Part shown: positions 1 to 7,782 of the stretch, in pieces
How positions within the stretch are numbered: position 1 is the stretch's first letter
Layout: each line of letters starts with the position of its first letter
Source: a virus
Length of the DNA stretch: 28,292 nucleotides
IMG/VR virus record: IMGVR_UViG_3300042515_002341
Span: 1-28,292 of that record
Direction: 5' to 3' (one strand)
Program-made: the position numbers and the translations under genes
Notes under the pieces: generated by a model
What the model saw: the letters and a program-made list of their open reading frames with translations, nothing else
The model's database searches: none
Told to the model about the DNA's origin: nothing

Positions 1-3000
1 AGCTTGTGATCGACGACAAGCTCAGGCGACTGCGGCGGGCCAGCGTTGTAGACGACGGACTGGCTGAACAGGCCGTCTTTCACGCCGGCCACGTCGCGGG
101 TGGTCTCAATGTGGAGGCCGTCGCCTCCGTCGCGATCGTGGTCGCGGCGGACGAAGACGTAGGTTCCGTCGCGGCTTCCGCCCACCATGCCGATGGCGTC
201 GTCCTGCTTGATGCCCATAGCCTCCAGGCGGCGGTCGATCTCCTCGGGCTTGTCGCCGATCTTGATCTCGGGGCCGGAGGATGGGCGAGGCCCAGAGTCA
301 TCGTCAGCCTTTGCGATGTCTCCGCCCTTGTCGTCATCTTCGTCGCCACCGCTGCCGCCCTCGCTGGGGGGGCAGTCGTTCTTCACACCGCCGCCTTCGC
401 CGGTGGGGCAGAAGGCGCGACGCTCGGACGAGGAGTCGCGAGAGATCAACGCGCTGATGTGCTCAAGCAACGCATTAAAGGTATCAGGATCGCTCAGCGA
501 CTCGTTGAAAAGAATCTGCGGATCCTCTCCGATTGCATTGATGTCCCGGGTGGAATCCCACTCATCCGAGCCAGTGGCGTCTCGGCGAGACTTCCTGCCG
601 CTGGCCTGTGCCGCCTCGCGGCGTTGCCTTTCCGCCTCCGCTGCGATGTCCGTGATTCTTCCGCTGGCCGACCTACCGGACGCGAGCGCAGAGAACGCGG
701 AGCTAAACGTATTCTGATCCGGCGGAGTCTTCAGCTTATAGCCCAGGCTCTGCCAGAGACGCTGCGTGTCCACCCACCCAAGCGCCTGCGCCTCGCAGAC
801 GTTACCTCGTCCAGACTTTTTCGCCGCCTCCTCGAAGAGACGGTGAAGGTTTAGTGACTGCGTTCCGTTCCCTGGGGCGATCAGGATCTGCGTTCTGTTC
901 TTGAAGGCGTTATTGGCCGCGAGATTCCGCTCAGTCTTGTCGGCGTATGTGGAGTTTGTCGAGCTTGAGCTTTTCGCGTAAGCCTTGACCGTCCTCCGGA
1001 TGTACTCCATCGCGGGGGAGTCGTCGTCCGGCGTTGTCTTCAGCCGGATGGCCTCCTGGAGGCTCGCCTTGACCTCCGAAGCGCTCAGGCCGTGAAGGAG
1101 GGGGCTTCCTGTGCGAAGGCCCTTGATGCTATCCAGGACTCTCGACATATGCTCGGACGACTTCTCCCCGTCCGTCGGCGACATGAGAGTCCCGAAGATG
1201 GAGCCAGCCTGACGCATGAGCCACCGATCCTTGACCACAAAGTCAAAAGCATCGTCGGCTCGCTCCCGGTTGGCGACTGCATGGGTGAAGGCGCCGATCT
1301 TGGGGCCGAACAGCGCGAACGTCGGCACCCGCGTCGACACGAGTTCATTGCTGACGCCGAGCGAGTACGGCGAGTCGGGGAGCATCGTGTTGGCAGTCTT
1401 CACGAGGTTCCCGACAGTGTCGGACTTGGAGAAGAACTTCATCACGTCGTCCCACCCATGCCTGTCGGCGAGTGTCTGGACGACCTCGAATGCCTTTGCG
1501 TTGAAGCTTCTTCCCAGGGCCGAGTGGTGTTCCTCGGGAATGATCAGGCTGCCGGTCTGAACCCAGTTCCGATACATCGCGTCTGCGTATCGGGCATTCT
1601 GTGGGACCGTGTTTTCCTGGGAGAGAATCCCGAGGGCCGTGCTGAAAACGAAGTCGTGAAGCTCGCCGTCGCGAGTGCCGTCCCCGATCTTCTCGTTCCC
1701 GGGCATGCTCCTGGCGATTTCAACAGCCCGGCCAACGTCCTCGGAGTACCAGCCCGAATGACGCCCGAGGTCCTTTGCGGCCCGGTCGAGATCCTCGGCC
1801 AGCGCGTCGGAGCAGACGTCCATGTCCGCGTCGCTCACGCGGTCGTTTATGTCGATGACCCTTCCGCCGTGGGCCGCGATGGCCCGCTGGGTCAGTGCCT
1901 GAGACAGGTCGGTCTCAAGGACACGGCCACGGATCGTCGGGACGTCAAGACGCTCGCTTCCGTCCAGCAGGGAGCCGGTCGTAAGAGCAGAGACGCGGCC
2001 CTCGTGAGACGGCGAGCCGGGGTGGACCTGAGGCGGCGCCAGAGTGGCAGTGGCAGTGTCGCCGCCACTGGACTCCTGCTCGCCGTCTCCGGCGTCCTCC
2101 TGGCACTTGTTGCCAGGGCCGAACTTTCCGCCGTCGTCTCGGCCGCAGTCCGAGCCTTCGCGAGACTCTACTCGCCCAGTTGGCGATCCGCATCCGCCTT
2201 GGCCTTCGCCTCGGCGTACTCCTGAACGACCTTCTTCCTGGCCCGCTCGATCGCCTCGGCGATCTCCTTCGAGGTCGCGCCGGGCTTGAAGTCGAACCTC
2301 ACCATCTTCTTCGGCTGCTCGCTCATTCTTGATCCTGATCTCTTTCTTGTTGGCGATGTCCCAGATCGCAAGCTGGTTGTGCTCGACCGCAGCCTTCTCG
2401 GCCTCTTCCTGCGTCTCAAACCTCTCCGAGAGGTCCAGGTAGACCTTCCCGTCAGACCCGTCAATCCAACCACCTAAGTGTAGCTTCGGCCGCGAAGAAA
2501 GGTAGTCCCGGTGCTCATCGAAGTAGGCGTCGACGACCGCCTCGGTGACTTGATCCTTGCCGTCGATAATCTTCTCGGCACCTGGGACCGTCGAACACAT
2601 GAATCCGGTCGTGGGACTCTCGGCCGTCACTGGGTGAACCGAATATCCGCCGGTTTCCTCGATGCTCCGAAGGATTTCATCGAGGACCTCGCGAGTGGAG
2701 GCACGCTTTGGCTCGGGCCCGTCGGGCGAGTCTCCTCCTGACGAGTCTCCGCGACCGCAAGAGTTGTCGATCCCGCCGCCCTCTCCAGTGGGACAGAAAC
2801 CACGGGACTCTAGGCCCCACGAGTCGCTCGCGAACATCTCGTCGGCGGAGCGGTAGTGCTCCTTGACGTTGCGGTCGCCGTACTGTGGCCTGCGGGTGAA
2901 GACCGTATTGCCGACGCTCAGTGCGTCGACTCCGCTCTTCACCTCCTGCCCGGTCCTCTTGTCGTAGAAGTAGGCGGCCTTCTTCGGGTCGTACCCGACA

Positions 3001-5207
3001 GGGGTCCACGAATCCACGTCCTTCGGGATCGTGCGATCCTGCGAAATCTTGCCTTTCACGGTCGCGAGAGGTGTCTTCGTGGACTCGCCTGTCGCCACGC
3101 GGATGGCTTCGTTCTCTTTCGCCTCAAACCTGACCGGTCCGGAGAGGCGGGCCATCGAGTCGTATCCGATCGGGCTGCCAAACGACTTGCCGCCCTTGTC
3201 TTCGTGAATGGTGATGGCGTATACCGCCTTCCCCATCCTCTCGGTTGAGTGATTGAACGCCGGGATGTCGATGCGAAGGGCGACAGGAGTCCCTTCCGGA
3301 AGCTCCCTGGCCTTGCCGATCTTCGTGCCCTTCGTCTTGTTCGACCCAATCAACGCCTGAGACAGGTCCGAGTCAGACGGAGGCACGGCAAAGGCTGAGT
3401 TCCCACTGCCCTCTGGAACCGGACTGAACGGCGCTCTCGCGGCGAGGGCTGGGTGACCAGCCTCGACCTCGCGAGGCATAGAGTCGGCCACCGGATAGCT
3501 GCCGCCTGGGGAGCAGTCATTCTTGATGCCGTTGCCCTCTCCCGTCGGGCAGAACGCCCGCTGCTCGGGCTCCGGGGCGATCTTCTCAGGCGGGATCACC
3601 CACAGCTTGCAGATCGCGTCGCCCGCGATCAGGCCACGGACGATCTTGCACCCGGCCTCCTCGAAGTAGTGCGTGCAGTTGTGGCACTTGATGCCACGAG
3701 CGGCGAACGGGTTCTTCTCGATGTAGTGGGCCGCTTCCTTCTCCCACTTCCCGTCCTCCTCCGCGATCTCCTGCTGAGCCTCTTCGAGCTTCTCGTCCTG
3801 GGGCAGTAGCTCGCGAGCCTCGGCCGAGGCCTTCTCCGGGAGCTTCTTCACCGAGGCCTCGCCCTTGGGTGACTCCATCGGAGCCTTCCCGGGCTTGACC
3901 TCGGGCAGGCTCGGCGGGCCGCCAGGGGCGGGGGGCGGAGCGCCCGGCATCTGCGAGGGGTCGGGCTTCGGCTTGACCGCGTCCTCCAGCGTCTGGAGGT
4001 TCATCGCCACGAAGTGCTTGTCGGCGTCGGGTCCAAGCGGGGCCATCCCCTCCTGTCGCCTCACGTCGTTGATCGAGAAAATCCCGAGCCCCATCATCGT
4101 GGAGTAGTAGCTCGCCCGGCTCGCGCTGTCCCCACGGAGCAGGCCACGCACGTCGAAGCGGGCCTTGTAGGTGGCGTCGTCGTAGATGAGCGACCGACTG
4201 ATCGCCTGCTCGATGCGGGCGAGCCAGGGCATGAGCGTGTAGTCGACGAACTCGCGGCCCTGGACTTCCAGGTTGCCGCCCGACTGCCCCTGAATAAGGT
4301 GCAACGGCAACCGGTAGCACCTCGCGATCTCCTCGCCCTGAAATTTTCTTACATCGAGGTACTGGCTGTCGGTATTCGTGGCGCCGAACTGTTCGACGCG
4401 GAGCCCGTTGGTGAGGATCGCGGTTTTATAGGCGTTGGACACGCCTCTATGAATTCGCTCCCAGTTGTCCCGGAGGCGTTCGGCCGTCTCCGCCGAGATG
4501 GCGCCATCCGTCTGGAGGACCACGCCGGGGCGGCCCATGTTCGCCCAGAACTTCGAGGCGTAGATTTCGCACGCGCGGGCCAGGGCAATGGCGTCGCGAG
4601 CGATCTCGACGGGCATCATGCCCTTCACGCCATCCGGCTGGGGCGTCCAGCGGATGTGCATGACCTGATCCTGGGTGTACTCCAGGGCCCGACCAGTCTG
4701 CGGGTCGTTGTAGGTGTACTTGAGCCGGCCGTTCTCCAGCCGCTCGACCCGCATGTTACTCGGGTGCAGGTTGTTCAGTTCGGTGACGGACCCGTACTTG
4801 CCAGACTTGATCTCGGTGTAGGAGTTCCCCCAGAGAGTCAGGTTCATCATCACCTGCTCGAAGAACTCGAACTTCGTCTGCCACCCGTTGGGAGCGAACC
4901 CGAGGACGTGGGCCAGGGGGATGTCCTCGGCAATCTCCTCGTGGCCGTTCTTGAGCTTCCGGTAGACGTGGAGGGGAAGGACCGAAACCGTTTCGGCGAG
5001 GATCCGGCAGCAGGCCAGGAGCACGGTCGACTGAAGCGCAGTCTCCGGATTGATCCGAATCTCGGCGGCAGTCAGGAACTTCCCGCCGAACACCTCGTCC
5101 GAGAGGAGGAGGTTGTTCCAGGAGATGCTGCGAAGCTCCGGCTCGTTCTCGCCCCGTGCGGGTGTCCAGACAATGTCGCTGAGTGCGGCGTTCTCTTCTC
5201 GACTCAT
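1..5207 (-). CDS. Giant portal fusion (polyvalent-type) protein, partial at window edge
   Basis: The ATG at 5207 overlaps the large-terminase stop (ATGA), and I find no stop before base 1, so at least 1,735 codons are open. Residues 1 to about 408 are an HK97-type portal, the ring through which DNA is packaged. A proline-rich linker follows, then a four-cysteine segment (C508, C511, C520, C533). FCPTGEGxGxxNxC motifs lie at residues 552-565, 804-817 and 1599-1612, with a degenerate copy at 1022-1035. Between them are a module at about 625-785 (RIDIPAFN, VGYDPKK, VGNTVF), one at about 835-957 (HLGGWIDG, NQLAIWDIA) and a helical one at about 1085-1475. The last carries GPKIGAF, DRWLMR and CEAQALGW and resembles, from memory, a domain common in polyvalent phage proteins. 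The portal call is secure; module functions are unknown. Residues 961-1014 look non-coding in this frame, so two genes sharing a frame are possible. Confidence 0.85.
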   Translation of the reverse strand, partial: MSREENAALSDIVWTPARGENEPELRSISWNNLLLSDEVFGGKFLTAAEIRINPETALQSTVLLACCRILAETVSVLPLHVYRKLKNGHEEIAEDIPLAHVLGFAPNGWQTKFEFFEQVMMNLTLWGNSYTEIKSGKYGSVTELNNLHPSNMRVERLENGRLKYTYNDPQTGRALEYTQDQVMHIRWTPQPDGVKGMMPVEIARDAIALARACEIYASKFWANMGRPGVVLQTDGAISAETAERLRDNWERIHRGVSNAYKTAILTNGLRVEQFGATNTDSQYLDVRKFQGEEIARCYRLPLHLIQGQSGGNLEVQGREFVDYTLMPWLARIEQAISRSLIYDDATYKARFDVRGLLRGDSASRASYYSTMMGLGIFSINDVRRQEGMAPLGPDADKHFVAMNLQTLEDAVKPKPDPSQMPGAPPPAPGGPPSLPEVKPGKAPMESPKGEASVKKLPEKASAEARELLPQDEKLEEAQQEIAEEDGKWEKEAAHYIEKNPFAARGIKCHNCTHYFEEAGCKIVRGLIAGDAICKLWVIPPEKIAPEPEQRAFCPTGEGNGIKNDCSPGGSYPVADSMPREVEAGHPALAARAPFSPVPEGSGNSAFAVPPSDSDLSQALIGSNKTKGTKIGKARELPEGTPVALRIDIPAFNHSTERMGKAVYAITIHEDKGGKSFGSPIGYDSMARLSGPVRFEAKENEAIRVATGESTKTPLATVKGKISQDRTIPKDVDSWTPVGYDPKKAAYFYDKRTGQEVKSGVDALSVGNTVFTRRPQYGDRNVKEHYRSADEMFASDSWGLESRGFCPTGEGGGIDNSCGRGDSSGGDSPDGPEPKRASTREVLDEILRSIEETGGYSVHPVTAESPTTGFMCSTVPGAEKIIDGKDQVTEAVVDAYFDEHRDYLSSRPKLHLGGWIDGSDGKVYLDLSERFETQEEAEKAAVEHNQLAIWDIANKKEIRIKNERAAEEDGEVRLQARRDLEGDRRGDRAGQEEGRSGVRRGEGQGGCGSPTGRVESREGSDCGRDDGGKFGPGNKCQEDAGDGEQESSGGDTATATLAPPQVHPGSPSHEGRVSALTTGSLLDGSERLDVPTIRGRVLETDLSQALTQRAIAAHGGRVIDINDRVSDADMDVCSDALAEDLDRAAKDLGRHSGWYSEDVGRAVEIARSMPGNEKIGDGTRDGELHDFVFSTALGILSQENTVPQNARYADAMYRNWVQTGSLIIPEEHHSALGRSFNAKAFEVVQTLADRHGWDDVMKFFSKSDTVGNLVKTANTMLPDSPYSLGVSNELVSTRVPTFALFGPKIGAFTHAVANRERADDAFDFVVKDRWLMRQAGSIFGTLMSPTDGEKSSEHMSRVLDSIKGLRTGSPLLHGLSASEVKASLQEAIRLKTTPDDDSPAMEYIRRTVKAYAKSSSSTNSTYADKTERNLAANNAFKNRTQILIAPGNGTQSLNLHRLFEEAAKKSGRGNVCEAQALGWVDTQRLWQSLGYKLKTPPDQNTFSSAFSALASGRSASGRITDIAAEAERQRREAAQASGRKSRRDATGSDEWDSTRDINAIGEDPQILFNESLSDPDTFNALLEHISALISRDSSSERRAFCPTGEGGGVKNDCPPSEGGSGGDEDDDKGGDIAKADDDSGPRPSSGPEIKIGDKPEEIDRRLEAMGIKQDDAIGMVGGSRDGTYVFVRRDHDRDGGDGLHIETTRDVAGVKDGLFSQSVVYNAGPPQSPELVVDHK
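2168..2326 (-). CDS. Small lysine/glutamate-rich protein nested in the giant frame
   Basis: This 52-residue frame begins at an ATG preceded at good spacing by AGGA and ends at TAG. It lies in the +1 frame relative to the giant portal frame. Nearly every third codon position here is G or C, as in real genes of this window, while the giant frame over the same bases has many A/T-ending codons and an arginine/glycine-rich shadow-like product. The protein starts MSEQPKKMVRFDFKPG and continues as a charged helix. No function is recognised. It is probably a real small gene, but its overlap with an uninterrupted long frame is odd. Confidence 0.55.
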   Translation of the reverse strand: MSEQPKKMVRFDFKPGATSKEIAEAIERARKKVVQEYAEAKAKADADRQLGE

Positions 5208-6876
5208 AGGATCAGGATCTCCGGCTCGGCAGCGACCGCAGCCGGAGCCTCGTTCGCAATGGCGGTAGCCATGATGAGGGCGACAATCCCGTCAACCCTC
5301 AGAGGGCTCATGGCACTTGGCTTTACCACCTTGACGTAGCCCTCGGGGGATTCCTTGGTCGTCGCGTTTCCGGCCATCCAGTTCAGGATGGGGTTGTCGT
5401 TGGTCCGCAGGCGGCCCTGAGCGATCAGGGTGCTCAAAAGTTTCGTGCCAGGGTTCATGCTGGCGAACCCTTGTGAAAATCCTTGCACACTCAGGCCTTC
5501 CGCCTGAAGTTGCTGGACGAGGTAGTGGCTGTTGTGGGGGTCGACCGCGATCAGGCGGACGGTCCGCTCCTTGCAGAACTGGAGGATGTCCCGCTTGATG
5601 AACGAGTAGTCGCAGGTGTTTCCCGGAGTCAGCGTCAGGCCGTTCTTCTCCTCCTTCGCCCACAGCGTGTAGGGCACGCCGTCTTTCTGGGAACGAAGGC
5701 CTGCATTCTCGCCTGGGATCCAGAACCGGCAGAGCACGTCGAACACGTCGTCCGGCCCCTTGCTGACGGCCACGAAGGCGTTGCAGTCCCAGGTCTGGGC
5801 AAGGTCGAGGCCGGCGTACCACACCCGCTCGGGTCCGAGGTGCCCCGAAGGGCCCTTGCACTGGTCCCACTGGTCGAGCCGGATGTACTTGTTGCCGTCT
5901 CCCTGTGTCCAGACATTGAGCCTGTATCGGAGGAAGCTGGCGAGCCGGGCGTTGGACTGCTCGGCGTCCCGGACGTCAGCCCGAAAGGACTCCTCGTCCA
6001 TCGTCACGCCCCAGGAAGGATTGGCGGCCTTCCAGACTTCCGGGTCCCGGTAGTCGTCCTCGGGGGCCGCTGCCGCCACGAAGGCGAAGAACTGCTCGTC
6101 GTAGTGCGGGTCGAGCCGGCACTTCATGGCGTGGTCGTGCAGTTCGTAGCCGATCGAGTTCCGGTCCACGCCGGCTGTCGTAATGGCGAGGATGAGGCTC
6201 TGGGCTCTGGAAATTCCACCATACCGGACGGCGCGCCAAAGCCTGTCGTCACGGGCGGAATGGATCTCGTCATAGCAGAGCGAGTGGATGTTGAGGCCTT
6301 CCTGGCGTCCGGCGTCACTCGAAATGACCTTCCAGAAGCTGTTCGTGGGGATGTAGGCGATGGTCTTCCTGGAGTCGACCACCTCCAGCATCTCGGAGAG
6401 GTAGGGGCTGGCCTGGACCAGTTCCTTCATTTGCTTGTAGACGATCGAGGCCTGCTCACGACTTGTCGCGCACCCGAAGCACTCGGCCGCCTGCTCGCCG
6501 TCGGCGACTAGGGTGTAGAGGCCTATGCCGCTGAGGAGAGTTGACTTTCCTGATGGTCGTCTTGGCCCCCACGGCAACCAGCCGCAGGGGCCAAGACGCC
6601 ATTTTTTTTAGGCACCTCGATGTAGCCGACCCGGAACTTCCTGGTGTCGGTGTCGACCCGCATCCACCCGAAAAGCTCCTCGATGATGTCATGCTTCTGC
6701 CAGGAGAGGAGCGAGAAAGGCTTCCCGGCGAACTGACCCTTGGAGTGGGTCAGGAACTGCTCGAAGAACTGGACCGCGTGGGCGGCCTTGTCTTCGTCGA
6801 AGTAGAACTTAAGCCCCTGCTTGACTGCGTCGGCTTTGGGCAAACGCGGCAAGAGGATTTTGGGGGGCAGAGGCAC
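5204..6876 (-). CDS. terL: Terminase large subunit, reading frame broken in the P-loop (recoding candidate)
   Basis: This is the packaging ATPase and nuclease that drives DNA through the portal. The GTG at 6876 follows AAGGTGG at 6 bases and overlaps the small-terminase gene. Codons 1-93 end in YIEVPKKNG. The frame then runs into a hairpin and stops at 6523. The rest of the protein resumes in the -1 frame at 6550 with GKSTLLSGIGLYTLVADGE and runs to 5204. Joined without the 50 intervening bases it gives about 540 residues, normal for the family, with Walker A PKKNGKST, Walker B-like CYDEIH (near 185), coupling motif ITTAG (near 217) and a nuclease aspartate in AGLDLA (near 341). The family usually reads YIEVPRKNGKST without interruption. 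Expression by bypass or -1 frameshift is inference; a broken gene or sequence error is the alternative. Confidence 0.85.
6548..6609 (-). promoter_or_regulatory. Candidate recoding element: A8 run, hairpin and 50-base gap in terL
   Basis: Read on the minus strand, eight A residues (6609-6602) form CCT AAA AAA AAT in the zero frame, followed by GGC at 6600-6598. A perfect 11-bp stem follows (6597-6587 with 6569-6559), extendable through GGC to 6555 with one bulged A, and capped by a smaller CGGC/GCCG stem. The downstream frame resumes at GGA (6550-6548). GGC and GGA are exactly 50 bases apart. The layout fits A_AAA_AAT -1 frameshifting before a stem-loop, or a glycine-codon hop. Both reach the same frame, but only the hop restores PKKNGKST. 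Confidence 0.55.
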
Positions 6877-7288
6877 TCGGAGCCACCTTCATGGATGACC
6901 GGGCAGCCGGAGTCATGCCAAACTGACGCTCAATCTCCAGGAGTTCCTTCCTGAGGGACTTCGCGAGAGTTGCCTCCGCAGTGATCTGGCTGTAGCCGGT
7001 CGAAGTGATCTGTGTGGAGCCATGCTCCCGGCAGTGCCGCTCCATCGCGTCCCACTGCTCGTGCATCATGCAGTAGCGGGTCAGCGTCTGGCGGTCGGCC
7101 TGGGTGAGGACGCCCATTCCCGAGAGGAGGGCGGCCATCTCGTGCCACTTCTCCAGGGCGACGCCCTCCAGGGACGGAGGCGGGGCGAGGTCGGCGGGGG
7201 GAGGTGTGGGCTCGGCCTCGTTGATCGGGCGGCAGCCCGGGTTCTGCCGGACGAGCTTGATCGCGGTGGGGATGGCGGGTCGGCCCAT
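6809..7288 (-). CDS. terS: Terminase small subunit, P27 family
   Basis: The DNA-recognition subunit of the packaging motor. The chosen ATG gives MGRPAIPTAIKLVRQNPG followed by CRPINEAEPTPPP, the usual opening of P27-type small terminases (a GRP.PTAIK..GNPG.RP.NE pattern). It is about 159 residues long, with a predicted helical middle and an alanine/serine-rich tail. The C-terminal 68 bases overlap the large-terminase start. The position directly before terL and after an HNH gene is the classic packaging order. No clear Shine-Dalgarno precedes the ATG; instead a GC-rich hairpin ends a few bases upstream. An earlier TTG at 7345 would place that hairpin inside the coding sequence and is less likely. 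Confidence 0.9.
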   Translation of the reverse strand: MGRPAIPTAIKLVRQNPGCRPINEAEPTPPPADLAPPPSLEGVALEKWHEMAALLSGMGVLTQADRQTLTRYCMMHEQWDAMERHCREHGSTQITSTGYSQITAEATLAKSLRKELLEIERQFGMTPAARSSMKVAPSASAPQNPLAAFAQSRRSQAGA

Positions 7289-7301
7289 AAGTCTGAAAAT
7301 C

Positions 7302-7329
7302 GGCCGGGAAAGCCCCGGCCCAGTTTTTT
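7302..7329 (+). terminator. Bidirectional terminator-like hairpin abutting terS
   Basis: A perfect 7-bp stem GGCCGGG / CCCGGCC (7302-7308 with 7314-7320) with a five-base loop is followed on the plus strand by CAG and six T residues. On the minus strand it is followed by GATTTT and then, within a few bases, the terS ATG. It would stop plus-strand transcription leaving the packaging genes, and could also act as a leader structure for terS. Confidence 0.55.
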
Positions 7330-7520
7330 GCAGGCGCTCACGCAAGCCCCCGATGGCGTCGAATTAGCCTCAGGGCTCGCCGGCGAACACACTCCCTCCG
7401 GGTGGGGTGTCCTGACCGCTCTCCTTGCAGCCTAGCAGGGCCTTCCAGGCCACTGAAAGTATCTTTTTTCCGGAAAATGCCCCTTGGCCCGCTATGCCTA
7501 TCCCCCTCCCCTGGAAACCA

Positions 7521-7557
7521 AAAAAAACATTTCCCCTATAGGGGTACCCAAAGGGAA
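7521..7557 (-). terminator. Possible intrinsic terminator after the HNH operon
   Basis: On the minus strand, TTTCCC and GGGAAA arms enclose a segment with the palindrome CCCCTATAGGGG, followed within four bases by eight T residues (7528-7521). It would end the transcript arriving from the HNH gene before the terminase operon. The stem is short with a poor loop, so it may instead be part of the inverted repeat. Confidence 0.35.
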
Positions 7558-7739
7558 AACCAGTGACCCCCCCATTACGCGAATCTGTTAATTTTGATGA
7601 TTCCTTGATTTTGGACTTCTAGAATTCTCTTCTAAATCCATATCTAACTCATTGGTAGATATAGACTTAGGTGATCTCTGGATCTTGGATCTCTGGTTCT
7701 GGATTGATTTCTCCTGGGGGGTACCCATATAGGGGAAAT
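7529..7739. repeat. Long inverted repeat flanking an AT-rich island
   Basis: The left arm at 7529-7549 (ATTTCCCCTATAGGGG then TACCC) and the right arm at 7719-7739 are reverse complements over 21 bases with one mismatch. They enclose about 170 AT-rich bases. Each arm has a KpnI-type GGTACC centre. The function is unknown; a protein-binding pair, a packaging site or the ends of a small element are all possible. Confidence 0.7.
7632..7670. repeat. Imperfect hairpin inside the AT-rich island
   Basis: The arms CTAAATCCATATCTA (7632-7646) and TAGATATAGACTTAG (7656-7670) pair over 13 of 15 positions around a nine-base loop. The inner seven pairs, ATATCTA/TAGATAT, are perfect. This could be an operator or a transcript structure. 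Confidence 0.6.
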
Positions 7740-7782
7740 CCATCTTCTAGGGCTTCACTTCTAAGGCCCCGATTTTTTCGGG

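Larger units (their letters stand above)
7289..7782. other. Non-coding, partly AT-rich gap between HNH gene and terS
   Basis: These 494 bases are the only long gap in the window and hold no convincing gene on either strand. They contain a terminator-like hairpin next to terS, the 12-base palindrome TTTTCCGGAAAA at 7466-7477, the palindrome CCCCTATAGGGG at 7533-7544, a long inverted repeat (7529-7549 with 7719-7739) and an inner imperfect hairpin (7632-7670). Position beside an HNH gene and the terminase suggests a packaging site or a late control region. I see no convincing sigma-70 promoter. Confidence 0.6.

Noticed and set aside
1092-2225. A 377-codon plus-strand open frame
   Set aside because: Antisense to the helical module of the giant protein. 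The GC-rich sequence keeps the opposite frame open by chance.
4014-5339. A 441-codon plus-strand open frame
   Set aside because: It is antisense to the portal part of the giant frame, has shadow-like composition and matches no family; the minus strand has clear portal motifs.
5292-5870. A second minus-strand frame inside the large terminase
   Set aside because: The product lacks motifs and lies out of frame with the nuclease domain, which has clear family residues.
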